Source: CAYRYU01 sp964428355 (GTDB lineage: Bacteria; Muiribacteriota; Ozemobacteria; Ozemobacterales; Ozemobacteraceae). Taken from it: DNA of 64,000 bases. The notes beneath the pieces are model-generated. The model ran no database searches. It saw only the letters and a list, made by a program, of their open reading frames with translations, and was not told the origin of the DNA. Below are positions 51,505 to 60,042 of the stretch, in pieces. How positions within the stretch are numbered: position 1 is the first letter of the stretch; every line of letters begins with the position of its first letter. Where the stretch lies: contig CAYRYU010000031.1 in the NCBI GenBank assembly GCA_964428355.1, forward strand, positions 1-64,000, given 5' to 3'. The translations under genes and the position numbers were made by a program.

Positions 51505-52479
51505 TCAGGTTCGCCTTGGGCCGGCAACATTACCCGCCCGCCCCCGATTGGTCACCGGAAGGCAGGCGTGCACGAGACAGCCCTTGAGGAGCGGCGTTCC
51601 CCCGCCCTCGGAAACCACCTTCAAGGCGGACACCGGGTCGGTCACCCATGAACCTGCGAGATGTGTGACGACGGTATCCTCAAATGCCGGCGGGCATAAC
51701 GGGACCGAAGGACCGAGAAGGACAACGGGTCTTCGCCCGTTTCGGGAGCGCACCCCGTCGGATTCCCGATCCTCGCTTTCCTCTCTTCCTCTTCTTTCAC
51801 TTCCTTCGGCATCAGGATTGGGCTCGAGGTCAGCCAGGATGCCCTCCAGCGTTCCCGTCACCAGGGTCGTTCCGGTGACGATGGCAACTGTGCAGTTTCG
51901 AAGGGCTTCCCTTCCCTGGTCGGGCGTCAGGGAATCCGGTTCATGTGGCTCGAGCTCGATGATATCCAGTTTGCAACCCCTCTTTCTCAAATCGGGAAGC
52001 AGGGGCCCGAACCTCCCGACCATGGCGACGCGATCCTGCGAGTTCACTTCCAGCAAAGAGAGGATGTCGCCTTTCTTGTCGGTCGGCTCTTTTGCGATGC
52101 GCCGTCCATGGCTGCAAACGCCCACTTCCCGCATCGTGCGGCCCGGCTCTTCGGAGGATGCGCCATCCGGGGACGATAGGCCCCGATCGGCATTCAGGAG
52201 AGCGTTGGCAGTGGCGATTCCGATGACCCGCATCCAGACGGCGGACTTGTCTGCGATCCAGGACAATGCTTCCGAAGCTTTTCTCCCGGTGATGGTTCCC
52301 GCCATCGAGAAGGCGGTACAGGTATGGCCGGAAACCTTGGGCGACCAGCAAACCCCGGCCGCCCCGCCCTCGATCCTGACGGCGGAATATCCGAGTCCCA
52401 GTCGGACGTCGATGAGCCGCGAACCTTCCGCGATGGGGCGGAGGACCTCAAATAATGTTTCAGCAACCGTTCTATTCAT
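51505..52479 (-). CDS. DUF4213/DUF364 protein with a repeat-derived insertion
   Basis: A 324-aa protein of the putative heavy-metal-chelation family: an N-terminal DUF4213 part (VRLGLGYSAVRIEGG, AGVCWSPKV, IGIATANALLN) and a DUF364 part (VAMVGRFGPLLPDLRK, AIVTGTTLVTGTLEGIL, VLLGPSVPLCP). Between LLNADRGL and KKGDILSLL it carries ~30 extra residues including GRTMREVGVCSHGRR, encoded by a dispersed DNA repeat; the sister gene at 60039 lacks them. It sits 14 nt after the ZnuB-like permease, implying a role in handling the imported metal. Starts at ATG 52479 after AGGGAGAAAC. Confidence 0.88.
   Translation of the reverse strand: MNRTVAETLFEVLRPIAEGSRLIDVRLGLGYSAVRIEGGAAGVCWSPKVSGHTCTAFSMAGTITGRKASEALSWIADKSAVWMRVIGIATANALLNADRGLSSPDGASSEEPGRTMREVGVCSHGRRIAKEPTDKKGDILSLLEVNSQDRVAMVGRFGPLLPDLRKRGCKLDIIELEPHEPDSLTPDQGREALRNCTVAIVTGTTLVTGTLEGILADLEPNPDAEGSERRGREESEDRESDGVRSRNGRRPVVLLGPSVPLCPPAFEDTVVTHLAGSWVTDPVSALKVVSEGGGTPLLKGCLVHACLPVTNRGRAGNVAGPRRT
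52110..52146. repeat. 37-bp dispersed repeat, copy inside a DUF364 gene
   Basis: Matches 9792-9828 at 34 of 37 positions; the palindromic core is imperfect here (CCCGCAT-C-GTGCGGC). It encodes the extra segment of the DUF364 protein without breaking the frame. Confidence 0.8.
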
Positions 52480-52493
52480 GGTTTCTCCCTTCA

Positions 52494-54047
52494 TCAATGG
52501 TCCGCATCACCTGAAAACGGAAGAAGCTCTGTACAGCGCGCGAAAGCTTGGATATTCTCAGGCGAACCGGCGGGTTTCTGGACAATCCAACCTGTCGACG
52601 TCGCCAGTTCCCGCTCTATAGCTTCGACGACCAGTGCCCTGAAGGGGGTGGGCGGGTCCCGGCGCAGAAAAGCCAGACCCTCTGGAACTGCAATCCTTCC
52701 CTTGCTTTGAAGGGAGACCCGGACAATCTCGGCCTTCGACTGCCAGTCGATGCCTGTCCCCTCCGATTCCGGGGTGGATTTCAGGAGCTTTCGAATCCGG
52801 GAGGCGGCATCCTTGTTTCGTTCATCGGAAGCTGGAAGCCGGATGTTCCAACCCGACGAGGCGTTGAGAACCGCTTCGATTCCAGCCAAGATCTGCGACC
52901 TGTAGAGAAGCGGCGGGTCCTGGGCAAGGAAGTCCATGGCCTCGGGGACTGCGGATTTCCCTGCCTCCTCCATCATCCCGCGAAGCCGGGTCACCCTGGA
53001 ACCCCAGTCTGCGGGCCTTGGCCCGTTCACCCCTTCACTGCCCCCCCCGGGAGAGGCAAAAGGCGGGGAAACCGCGGGAGGAACCGCATGGGGAACCTGG
53101 AACTCCGCGCCGGAAGCTGATTCTGGTGCCTGTCCCTGGATCGCCATCGGGAGGGAAAGCAGCAGGAATAGGATGAGGGTTGTTCCAAGAACGGTGACCG
53201 GAATGCCTCTTCCCAACGAGACTACCGGAAGCCTGGAGTGGCCGATCACTGCCAGGAGGAAGATCAGGCAATGGACGAGGGCAACCGTTTGATTGGGCGG
53301 AAGGTCGAACCTGTATGAAACGAGTATCCCGCCGATGGTTGCAGTTGCGGCAACGGTGGCTGAAAGGAGGAGGACTCCCCCGAGACGGTGGTGAAGCAGA
53401 AGTGCCGCGCCCGGAGCGACCACGAGATAGCAGAAGATCAGCAGGACTCCGGCGATCTTGGATGCAGCGGCAACGACGGCTCCGAGCGTCACGAAGAATG
53501 CCAGTTCCATCGTCTTGACCTTGATTCCGAGGACCGAGGCCGCATCGGGATCGAGGAATGCGTAGGTGGTCGGCCGGATGCTCACCAGAAGCCAGAGCGT
53601 ACAAGGGGCAAGAACCGCGGTGATGACGAAGAGATCCTGGTTGGAGGCGAAAAGGAGGCTGCCGAAAAGGAGGTTCTTGACCTTTTCGAGGCCAAAGCCG
53701 CTCTTCGCAACCAAAACGACCGCTCCCGCCGAGAAGGCAACGAACAAAACCCCCAGAAGCGTATCACGCGGGAGCTTCAACCACCTTTCGAAGGGGAGCC
53801 CCAACATGACCACGACAATCATGGCCGTCAGCAGCGCACCTAGGAAAGGATGCCACCCGAGGAGCAGACCCAGCGCTATCCCGCATGCTGCGGCTTCGGA
53901 AAGGGTGACTCCGATGAAAACCACCCGTTTGAGAACCACAAACACACCGAACAGGGCTCCCGAAACCGCTATCACCAATCCCACGGGAAAGGCCGGCCCG
54001 TAGATCTCCAGAACCGTGCCGATCATGGAAGAAATTGATTCAGGCAT
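52494..54047 (-). CDS. Metal ABC permease (ZnuB type) with duplicated C-terminal domain
   Basis: A 517-aa protein. Residues 1-280 are an ABC-3 family permease with about eight helices (GLVIAVSGALFGVFVVLKRV, TLSEAAACGIALGLLLG, the ATPase-docking region near LDPDAASVLGIKVKTME). A further helix (about 288-306) is followed by a soluble tail with two ~90-residue copies: GKSAVPEAMDFLAQDPPLLY...NASSGWNI and GRIAVPEGLAFLRRDPPTPF...ATSTGWIV. ZnuB is normally ~270 aa, so this tail is extra. It overlaps the ATPase gene by 8 nt. The metal is most likely Zn or Mn by family. Confidence 0.92.
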   Translation of the reverse strand: MPESISSMIGTVLEIYGPAFPVGLVIAVSGALFGVFVVLKRVVFIGVTLSEAAACGIALGLLLGWHPFLGALLTAMIVVVMLGLPFERWLKLPRDTLLGVLFVAFSAGAVVLVAKSGFGLEKVKNLLFGSLLFASNQDLFVITAVLAPCTLWLLVSIRPTTYAFLDPDAASVLGIKVKTMELAFFVTLGAVVAAASKIAGVLLIFCYLVVAPGAALLLHHRLGGVLLLSATVAATATIGGILVSYRFDLPPNQTVALVHCLIFLLAVIGHSRLPVVSLGRGIPVTVLGTTLILFLLLSLPMAIQGQAPESASGAEFQVPHAVPPAVSPPFASPGGGSEGVNGPRPADWGSRVTRLRGMMEEAGKSAVPEAMDFLAQDPPLLYRSQILAGIEAVLNASSGWNIRLPASDERNKDAASRIRKLLKSTPESEGTGIDWQSKAEIVRVSLQSKGRIAVPEGLAFLRRDPPTPFRALVVEAIERELATSTGWIVQKPAGSPENIQAFARCTELLPFSGDADH

Positions 54048-54741
54048 CTAGGGTTACCTCCGTGCTCCCTGGTTGAAGATCCTGCCAGGACACAATCGAC
54101 GCTTTCCCCCGCCCGACCCGGCAGATCCGGTCGGTCAGTGCGCGGATCTGTTCCAGTCCGTGCTGCGCGAAAAGAACCGTCTTTCCGTGACCCTGTGACA
54201 GGTCATGCAGAAGACGGATGACCTCCATCTCGGAACATGCGTCCAGAGCTGCTGTCGGCTCGTCCATCACGAGGACGTCGGCCCCCGAGGCAAGAGCGCG
54301 TGCGATCAGGATCTTCTGGCGCATCCCTCCCGAGAGCTCGTTGAAGGATTTTGCCCCATGGTTGTCCAGTCCGAAGCGCTTCAAAAGGTCGTCGATCGAA
54401 GCCTCGTCGGAAGCTGACGGTCGTCTCCACCAGCCGAGCTTGGGGAAAAGCCCCATCCGGACGATATCCCTCGCGGTTACCGGAAACAGAAGATCGATGC
54501 TTTGGTGCTGCGGAACAAACCCGGCGGGAACCAAGTCGAATGGGGTTTCGATCGTTCCTGACCGGAGAGGAAGGAGACCCAGGATCGCCCGGAGAAGGGT
54601 CGTCTTTCCCGAGCCGTTGGGACCCACGAATGGAAGGAAACTGCCCTGGGGGATCTCCAGATCGACTCCGTCCAGGATCACGTCCTGGTCGTAGGCGACG
54701 GAGACCCCCCGGCAGATGATGGGAGTCCTCGGATCGCTCAC
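54040..54741 (-). CDS. Metal ABC transporter ATPase (ZnuC type)
   Basis: A 233-aa ABC ATPase: Walker A VGPNGSGKTTLLR, Q-loop FVPQHQSIDLLFPVTARDIV, signature LSGGMRQKILIARAL, Walker B VLVMDEPTAALD, and H-loop LFAQHGLEQI. The FVPQ-x-DxxFPxTxxDxV pattern is typical of Zn/Mn importer ATPases. The GTG start overlaps the binding-protein stop (GTGA); the 3' end overlaps the permease by 8 nt. It powers the ZnuABC-like importer of this operon. Confidence 0.95.
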   Translation of the reverse strand: MSDPRTPIICRGVSVAYDQDVILDGVDLEIPQGSFLPFVGPNGSGKTTLLRAILGLLPLRSGTIETPFDLVPAGFVPQHQSIDLLFPVTARDIVRMGLFPKLGWWRRPSASDEASIDDLLKRFGLDNHGAKSFNELSGGMRQKILIARALASGADVLVMDEPTAALDACSEMEVIRLLHDLSQGHGKTVLFAQHGLEQIRALTDRICRVGRGKASIVSWQDLQPGSTEVTLDA

Positions 54742-55841
54742 CGGATGACTCCGCGAATTCCCGCTTCCTCGGCCATTTTCAAAACCCCATCTACCCAGGA
54801 TTCCACCAGGGAAAAGTAATCATCGACTCCTGGTGCGCCCCCGACGTAGTAAGAAACCATCCGATACTTCGCCCCCACAGCGGATGCGATCTTTCGGACC
54901 GTCTGCTCGTCGAAGTAGTTCGCGGAGATGATAATCTTGATCCCTTCCTTCTTCATTCTTTCCTCGAGTTCCTTTGTGTGTTTCGGAGACGGTGGGATCC
55001 CGGGCTTGGGCTCGATGGTGTCGGCCTGGACGAGGCCGAAATCGTCGCAAAAGTAGCCCCAGTTCTTGTGATAGGTGATGATGGGAACCCCTCTAAGGGG
55101 CAGCATCCTTCCGACCCAGCCGGAAAGCTTCTTTTCAAGAGGGCTTCCCTCGAACGAATTGTTTTTGAGAAAGTCCAACAGCTTTCCCTCCTGATGCAGG
55201 TTCACCAGAGCTTCTCCACCCAGGATCTCGACCAATTCCGGCCCGTAGAGCCTGCGGTGGAACTTCCCTTGGATTTCAGCCAGCCGCGCCCGAAACTCGG
55301 CCGAATGCTCGGGATCGTTCTTCTCGATTCCGATTGCGATGTTCTCCACAACCTTGAGCATGTTCAAAGGGCTCACGGTGACGTGTGGGTTGCCGTAAAT
55401 GTGGAGTCCCCCCTCGCTCCGGGAAAGAACGGTCGGTATCTCCTTCATGCGGACACCCTGGGCCGCGGCGACATATCCGACCGCCTCACTTCTGATCCTG
55501 GGGTTTCCGGATTTGTCTACCGCTGTCGGGAGCCACATCTCGAGATCCAGCCCGGTGGCGATAAGGAGATCGGCTTCACGCAACATCTGAACGAACGATG
55601 GTTTGGGCCGAATGAAGTGAGCGTCCTGGTCCCCCTGGACGATGTTGGTGACGGTTACACGCTCGCCTCCGATCCCTCGGGCGAAGTCGGCATAGTCGGG
55701 AAGCGTCGTCACCACACGGAGTTTTCCAGCTTTTCCGCTCTTCCCCGAATCCGCTGCCGCATCGGCGGAAACACCGAACAAGATGACCCATGCCGCGAGC
55801 ATTGTGACAAGCATTATCCCGGACTGCGTTTTTCGATTCAT
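54738..55841 (-). CDS. Metal-binding periplasmic protein (ZnuA/cluster A-I type)
   Basis: A 367-aa protein with a signal peptide (residues 1-28) and a cluster A-I binding domain: LRVVTTLPDYADFARGIGGE, the first ligand His in DQDAHFIRPKPS, GLDLEMWLP, GNPHVTVSPLNMLKVVENI, the third ligand region VPIITYHKNWGYFCDDFGL, and IKIIISANYFDEQTV near the last ligand. It lacks the long His-rich loop of typical ZnuA. The ligand set (His, His, His plus an acidic or Asn residue) fits Zn or Mn. Starts at ATG 55841, 13 nt after the porin gene. Confidence 0.93.
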   Translation of the reverse strand: MNRKTQSGIMLVTMLAAWVILFGVSADAAADSGKSGKAGKLRVVTTLPDYADFARGIGGERVTVTNIVQGDQDAHFIRPKPSFVQMLREADLLIATGLDLEMWLPTAVDKSGNPRIRSEAVGYVAAAQGVRMKEIPTVLSRSEGGLHIYGNPHVTVSPLNMLKVVENIAIGIEKNDPEHSAEFRARLAEIQGKFHRRLYGPELVEILGGEALVNLHQEGKLLDFLKNNSFEGSPLEKKLSGWVGRMLPLRGVPIITYHKNWGYFCDDFGLVQADTIEPKPGIPPSPKHTKELEERMKKEGIKIIISANYFDEQTVRKIASAVGAKYRMVSYYVGGAPGVDDYFSLVESWVDGVLKMAEEAGIRGVIR

Positions 55842-55854
55842 GTCATGTCTCCCT

Positions 55855-57309
55855 TCAGTATCGGTCATGCAAGTGAGGTCCCGCCGCCCAGATGCATTGC
55901 AGGGTGATCCTGCGGTCCTCCTTCTCCATGTTGTGTCCCTTCCGGTAATCGAATTCCAACCGGTATCTGACCCAGGGACTCTGGTGCCAGGTCCAGTATG
56001 GACTGATCTGGAACTCGTAGGGGTCTCGGCCCGGAACCATGTGCAAAGCCCCAGCGTAGAGGGCGGTTGGTGTTACCGCGGGGGCGGAGGATTTCGTATC
56101 GGGGCGGAAGTAATCGAAGCGGATGCCTGATTCCAGCGTACGGTTCAGCTTCCACTGGAAACTCGTGTAAGCCCCCCAAGCTCTTGCGGTGTCGCGATTT
56201 CCAGCCAAGGTCATCAGGTCGCGTGCCAGGAAGTAGCCTTCCGTACGCCACTGGAAGTTCCGATATCTCATCCGGTCCGTGGGCTCCCAGAGCCGCGTGA
56301 AATCCAATCCCAAAGCGAATGTGGGAAGGCTCTCGTCCCGGATCGCCGATTTGGGGGCCGCTCCGACGGTCCAGCGGTCGTTCGTTCCGGCAAGGCCGGT
56401 GAGCCCCCATTCGAAATATGTGCTGTGATCGAGTTCCCTGAACTGCTTGTAGCGGAGGAGAAGGCAGGGGACGCCGCGGCTGTTCTGGGCGAAAACCGCC
56501 CCATTGTTTGCGTTGGTTACCTGCATGGTAAGTTCGCGGCCGCTTCCGCCCGGGGACGGAAGCTGCCAGTCGAGGGAAATGCCGATCTGGTTGAGGGGAC
56601 CTCCGAACAAACGACGAAGGGCGAGAGGGAAATCGACCTGGTCGAGCGCGTGTTGGTGCCACCGGCTGACGGTGCCGAACTGCTGGTGGAATTTTCCCAG
56701 AGTCAGGTTCAGGTCCTTTGCGAAACCGACCCGTGTGATGTAAGCCTCCCCCAACTGGGTCCCGTTTTCCATTATGGGGAATGCAGTTTTGAAGCGTGTC
56801 TGCGGGTCCAGGTAACATTCGCCATGAACCCCCATTGATCGGAATGTTCCCCTGGCGTGCTCACGGACTGCAGATTGGGAACGGAACTGGGCGATTACGT
56901 CACCCGTGAGGCTGATTTCCGGGTTCAGGGACTGGAGCCCCAGTTCCCCCGCTTTGAAGGTGACCGAGCGTGCCGTGGGATGGGGAGCGCTCGTTTGGAG
57001 GTTCGGGATCCCCAGCTCCTGAGCGGCTGCCCGCCGAAGCCGTTCTCGTTCGTCCCCCGGAGGAGAGGCTTCCCCAGAACCCGTTATGGAAGCGCTCCGT
57101 GAAGCGAGTTGAGCCACTTGCCCCTCGAGCCGCGAGATGGTCGCTTCGTAACGGTCGCGCATGGCATCCATTTCACGGCGCATATCCGCCATCTCGTTTC
57201 GAAGTGCTGCCAGGTCGCCCCCGGGGAGGTCTTTCGGGAAAACCGGTCCCGGAATCGAAGAAAACAATAGAAGGAAAAGAGCAGGGAAAATGAGAGCCTG
57301 GGTTTTCAT
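55855..57309 (-). CDS. Outer-membrane porin-like beta-barrel
   Basis: A 484-aa protein with a signal peptide (1-25), an N-terminal coiled coil (LRNEMADMRREMDAMRDRYE, to about 70), and a long series of amphipathic strands with aromatic girdles, ending YRLEFDYRK... and a final ...HLHDRY with C-terminal Tyr, the usual outer-membrane insertion signal. The coiled-coil-plus-barrel plan resembles porins in which a periplasmic trimer stalk precedes the barrel. Its place just ahead of ZnuABC suggests it brings the metal or its chelate across the outer membrane. No TonB box seen. GGAGTGAATTC precedes the ATG. Confidence 0.85.
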   Translation of the reverse strand: MKTQALIFPALFLLLFSSIPGPVFPKDLPGGDLAALRNEMADMRREMDAMRDRYEATISRLEGQVAQLASRSASITGSGEASPPGDERERLRRAAAQELGIPNLQTSAPHPTARSVTFKAGELGLQSLNPEISLTGDVIAQFRSQSAVREHARGTFRSMGVHGECYLDPQTRFKTAFPIMENGTQLGEAYITRVGFAKDLNLTLGKFHQQFGTVSRWHQHALDQVDFPLALRRLFGGPLNQIGISLDWQLPSPGGSGRELTMQVTNANNGAVFAQNSRGVPCLLLRYKQFRELDHSTYFEWGLTGLAGTNDRWTVGAAPKSAIRDESLPTFALGLDFTRLWEPTDRMRYRNFQWRTEGYFLARDLMTLAGNRDTARAWGAYTSFQWKLNRTLESGIRFDYFRPDTKSSAPAVTPTALYAGALHMVPGRDPYEFQISPYWTWHQSPWVRYRLEFDYRKGHNMEKEDRRITLQCIWAAGPHLHDRY

Positions 57310-57382
57310 GAATTCACTCCAATCATTGTTCCAACCGCCGATCGAAACCGGCCGGAAACAAGGTTGCCTTGAAAAGGACGGC

Positions 57383-57835
57383 TCAGATCATGATTGGAGG
57401 ACCACGAGGGAGAGGGGAAAGAACCGGGCGGGAAACGGGGGGAAACATGGTCGCTGGAAAGGGAAGCCGGCGGTTGAGAAAAAGCTCCCCGGATTTGATT
57501 TGGACAGTTTTGAGGATCGAGCGCAACTGGTTCTCGAAGGAACACAAAGCGCAATGGCCGGCCGGACAGGGGATTTCCAATCCGGCCCTTCGCCATTCCC
57601 ACGGAAAAAAGGGTTTGGATGAGTCTCGATCCCGTTCAGGTGTTTCCCGGCCGGAAACATGGCCCTGCAGATGGGTATGTCCCCCGACCAGGTCTATCCC
57701 CGAATGTTCGCATCCGTGGCCCGATTCGGGATGATCGGGAAAGACCCTGTGAAGAACCGTCGCCAGCTGTGTTGCGAACTGGAGGAAAATGCAAAGAACC
57801 AGCAGAAAGCGGCTTTTCAAGGTCCTCCATTTCAT
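57383..57835 (-). CDS. Secreted His/Cys-rich protein, possible metal binder
   Basis: A 150-aa protein whose N-terminus is basic then hydrophobic (MKWRTLKSRFLLVLCIFLQF), a signal peptide or anchor. The mature part starts with a His-rich stretch (HRVFPDHPESGHGCEHSG, then GGHTHLQGH) and has a CPAGHCALCSF motif about residue 95, like the DUF2946-type C..C pattern of copper/metal proteins. It starts 4 nt after the DUF89 stop and precedes the porin, so it is embedded in the operon. The C-terminal 40 residues are Pro-rich. Metal binding is inferred from composition. Confidence 0.65.
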   Translation of the reverse strand: MKWRTLKSRFLLVLCIFLQFATQLATVLHRVFPDHPESGHGCEHSGIDLVGGHTHLQGHVSGRETPERDRDSSKPFFPWEWRRAGLEIPCPAGHCALCSFENQLRSILKTVQIKSGELFLNRRLPFPATMFPPVSRPVLSPLPRGPPIMI

Positions 57836-57839
57836 CGCT

Positions 57840-58760
57840 TCAGATACCCTCCAAGCTCCCGGTCTCAAAACCTGTCGCAGAGAGCTTTTGCCGGGCCGCC
57901 TGGCGCAACACAGTCGAGCCTACCGTTCCACCCAGGGCTTCTGCGATGGAGGGGCATTTGCAGGTCAGCAGGAAAAACAGCCCCCGGTGGTCGACTGAAT
58001 TCAGGGTTTCCCAGTTTCCCTGGCCCTTGGCGATGATCATGTCAGCCGTTCTGAATGCCTTCGAAACCGATTCGGGGCACCTGTGGAGGGGAAGCCCAGG
58101 AATCCGCATGTGGGTGTCGGCAATCCTCCAGTGGGGGGGAAAGCCCGAAGGGGAAACATCCTCACGGGTGGCGTCGTTGAGGACGTGACCTCCCCTCACC
58201 ATCACCGTGATCTGGATCTCCGGCCACCCGCGTTCGATAACTTCCAACAGCAGCCGGTCGGCAACCAGTTCCCCCGCGTTGTCCGCTATCAGGAGGAGGG
58301 TTCGCGCCGTGTCCAATCTCCGGAAGAACACAGCGTTGTCTGAATGTGCGAACGGTCGGCGGAGGGCGAAGAGAAGGCGCTGCGATGTCTCCTCGATGTC
58401 GAGTTTGCCTGTCGGGCCGCAGTCGATGAGATTCCCCGCCGCGGAGAGCCGGAGTGCGAAGTCCAGAGGATCAGGGTCGGCCAGGGCCTGGACGCGCCAG
58501 CGCGGGAAGAGATCCAGCGCCGCCCGGGTTGATGCCTCCTTGACCGCTTTATAGGGATCGTCATTCCCGGAGAGGTTTCTCAGAAACTCCTGGGTTTCCG
58601 CTGCGATCTCAGGAGCGGAGAGATCCCAGGTCTGATGTGCGAGATGGTCGAGGGTGTTCCGGATCAAGGTCTCTCTGGCCGGTTCCCGGAGACCGAGAAA
58701 CCGCCCCGCTTCGACCGCCTGACGAACGAGGCAGACGAGACAATCGACAGGCAACCTCAA
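57840..58760 (-). CDS. DUF89/ARMT1-like metal-dependent protein
   Basis: A 306-aa member of the DUF89 family, whose characterised members are metal-dependent phosphatases acting on damaged metabolites. Features: an N-terminal DCLVCLVRQAVEAG cysteine pair, GNLIDCGPTGKLDI, the metal-site LLLIADNAGELVADRLL, TVMVRGGHVLNDATREDV, MIIAKGQGNWETL and LLTCKCPSIAEALG. This cysteine-bearing form is common in archaea and anaerobes. I use the TTG at 58760 (AAAGGAG seven nt before it); a GTG at 58790 is the alternative. It runs directly into the His/Cys-rich gene. Confidence 0.9.
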   Translation of the reverse strand: MRLPVDCLVCLVRQAVEAGRFLGLREPARETLIRNTLDHLAHQTWDLSAPEIAAETQEFLRNLSGNDDPYKAVKEASTRAALDLFPRWRVQALADPDPLDFALRLSAAGNLIDCGPTGKLDIEETSQRLLFALRRPFAHSDNAVFFRRLDTARTLLLIADNAGELVADRLLLEVIERGWPEIQITVMVRGGHVLNDATREDVSPSGFPPHWRIADTHMRIPGLPLHRCPESVSKAFRTADMIIAKGQGNWETLNSVDHRGLFFLLTCKCPSIAEALGGTVGSTVLRQAARQKLSATGFETGSLEGI

Positions 58761-58811
58761 CGGTCCGCTCCTTTCCAAACCCCTCTTCACTTCCTGGAAT
58801 CCGTTTTTTCC

Positions 58812-59096
58812 TCAGCAGGGCGAACCGGATCCGGACGGGCGGTTCGTGAGGCAGGCCCGCAACCAGGCCCGGTGCTGATAGAGATGGATAGCCATGACTA
58901 TCAGGAAAGCGGTGGACAAACCGAAGTGGATATCACCCCATCCGTGCCGGTTCATCCCCAGGAGAAGCTTGGGTCCGTGTCCTCCCTCGGCATGACCGGA
59001 ACCCGGGGGGAGGTGCCACCTGATTATCGCACCGGTAATGGACAGGCCGAGGAGAATCATCCCACCTAGCAGGTCGATCAAACCAATCGCAGTCAC
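58812..59096 (-). CDS. DUF4405-like small membrane protein
   Basis: A 94-aa protein with two membrane helices (about 5-25 and 55-75). His residues near the helices (GHGPKLLLGMNRHGWGDIHFGL and AIHLYQHRAWL) match the DUF4405/cytochrome b-like pattern in which His ligands may hold heme. The GTG start, 4 nt after the Mrp-type stop, is preceded by AAGGGGATGATGCC. Heme binding and electron transfer are inferred from the family pattern. Confidence 0.75.
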   Translation of the reverse strand: MTAIGLIDLLGGMILLGLSITGAIIRWHLPPGSGHAEGGHGPKLLLGMNRHGWGDIHFGLSTAFLIVMAIHLYQHRAWLRACLTNRPSGSGSPC

Positions 59097-59100
59097 GGCA

Positions 59101-60042
59101 TCATCCCCTTCTTCCCGCCCCGCGAGCTCCGTCTTGAGCCCCCGTCTCGTTGTTTTCGTGGGAGTCCCGTTTCATCATTCCGATCAACGGCTCGACGGCG
59201 TGGACGAATGCCTTCGCGGCGGGTCGTTCGGCGAACTTCTGAACGTATGGAACTCCCTGGTCTCCCGTTGAAACCATCTCCGGATCGATGGGGATCCGGC
59301 CCAGCCATGGAACCCCCATGTCGGCCGCCATGGCCTCTCCGCCACCCGTCCGGAAGATGTCCGTGGTCTCGTTGCAGTGGGGGCAGACGAAGCCGGACAT
59401 GTTCTCGATCACTCCAAGGATCGGAAGGTCTAGCCTGTGACAGAAGTTGATCGATCGGCGGACATCCGAGATGGCAACCTGTTGAGGGGTCGTAACGATG
59501 ATCGCACCATCCGCACGGCCGACTTCCTGGACTATGCTGAGAGGTTCATCCCCGGTTCCGGGGGGACAATCGACCACGAGCGCATCGAGAGGGCCCCAGG
59601 CGACGTCGGCCAGAAGCTGCTGGATCACTCCCGCTTTCATCGGGCCCCGCCAGATGACGGCATCGTCGGTTCCCCGAAGCAGGAAGGCTATCGACATGAC
59701 AGTAACCATCGAGGAAAGTGGAACCGGTTCGATGAGGCCGTCGACCGTCTTCGCCTGGGCGTCGGTAAGGCCGAAAATCGTTGGGATGGAAGGCCCGTGG
59801 AAATCGATGTCGAGCAGACCGACGCGGAAGCCGTTCATTCCAAGGGTCAGGGTCAGATTCGCCGCGACCGTGCTCTTGCCGACTCCGCCCTTTCCGGACA
59901 GAACGAAGAACACGTGCTTGATCTGGCAGAGGTTTGCCTGGAGACGCTGACGGCGGGCGAAATCATCGTCGGACTCGTCGGACCGGCGGGTTTTCGATGA
60001 GCAGGACGAATCTGAACAGGTTTTGCAGGTCTTCGTTGTCAT
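59101..60042 (-). CDS. mrp: Mrp/NBP35-type P-loop ATPase
   Basis: A 313-aa Fe-S cluster carrier ATPase. Deviant Walker A FFVLSGKGGVGKSTVAANL, GLLDIDFHGPSIPTIFG, VIWRGPMKAGVIQQLL, DCPPGTGDEPLS, IENMSGFVCPHCNE with the C-x-x-C that binds a bridging cluster. The N-terminal tail has extra cysteines (CKTCSDSSCSS), as in Nbp35. It could insert Fe-S clusters or metals into apo-proteins of the operon. It overlaps the upstream DUF364 gene by 4 nt. AGGAGAAG precedes the ATG. Confidence 0.95.
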   Translation of the reverse strand: MTTKTCKTCSDSSCSSKTRRSDESDDDFARRQRLQANLCQIKHVFFVLSGKGGVGKSTVAANLTLTLGMNGFRVGLLDIDFHGPSIPTIFGLTDAQAKTVDGLIEPVPLSSMVTVMSIAFLLRGTDDAVIWRGPMKAGVIQQLLADVAWGPLDALVVDCPPGTGDEPLSIVQEVGRADGAIIVTTPQQVAISDVRRSINFCHRLDLPILGVIENMSGFVCPHCNETTDIFRTGGGEAMAADMGVPWLGRIPIDPEMVSTGDQGVPYVQKFAERPAAKAFVHAVEPLIGMMKRDSHENNETGAQDGARGAGRRG

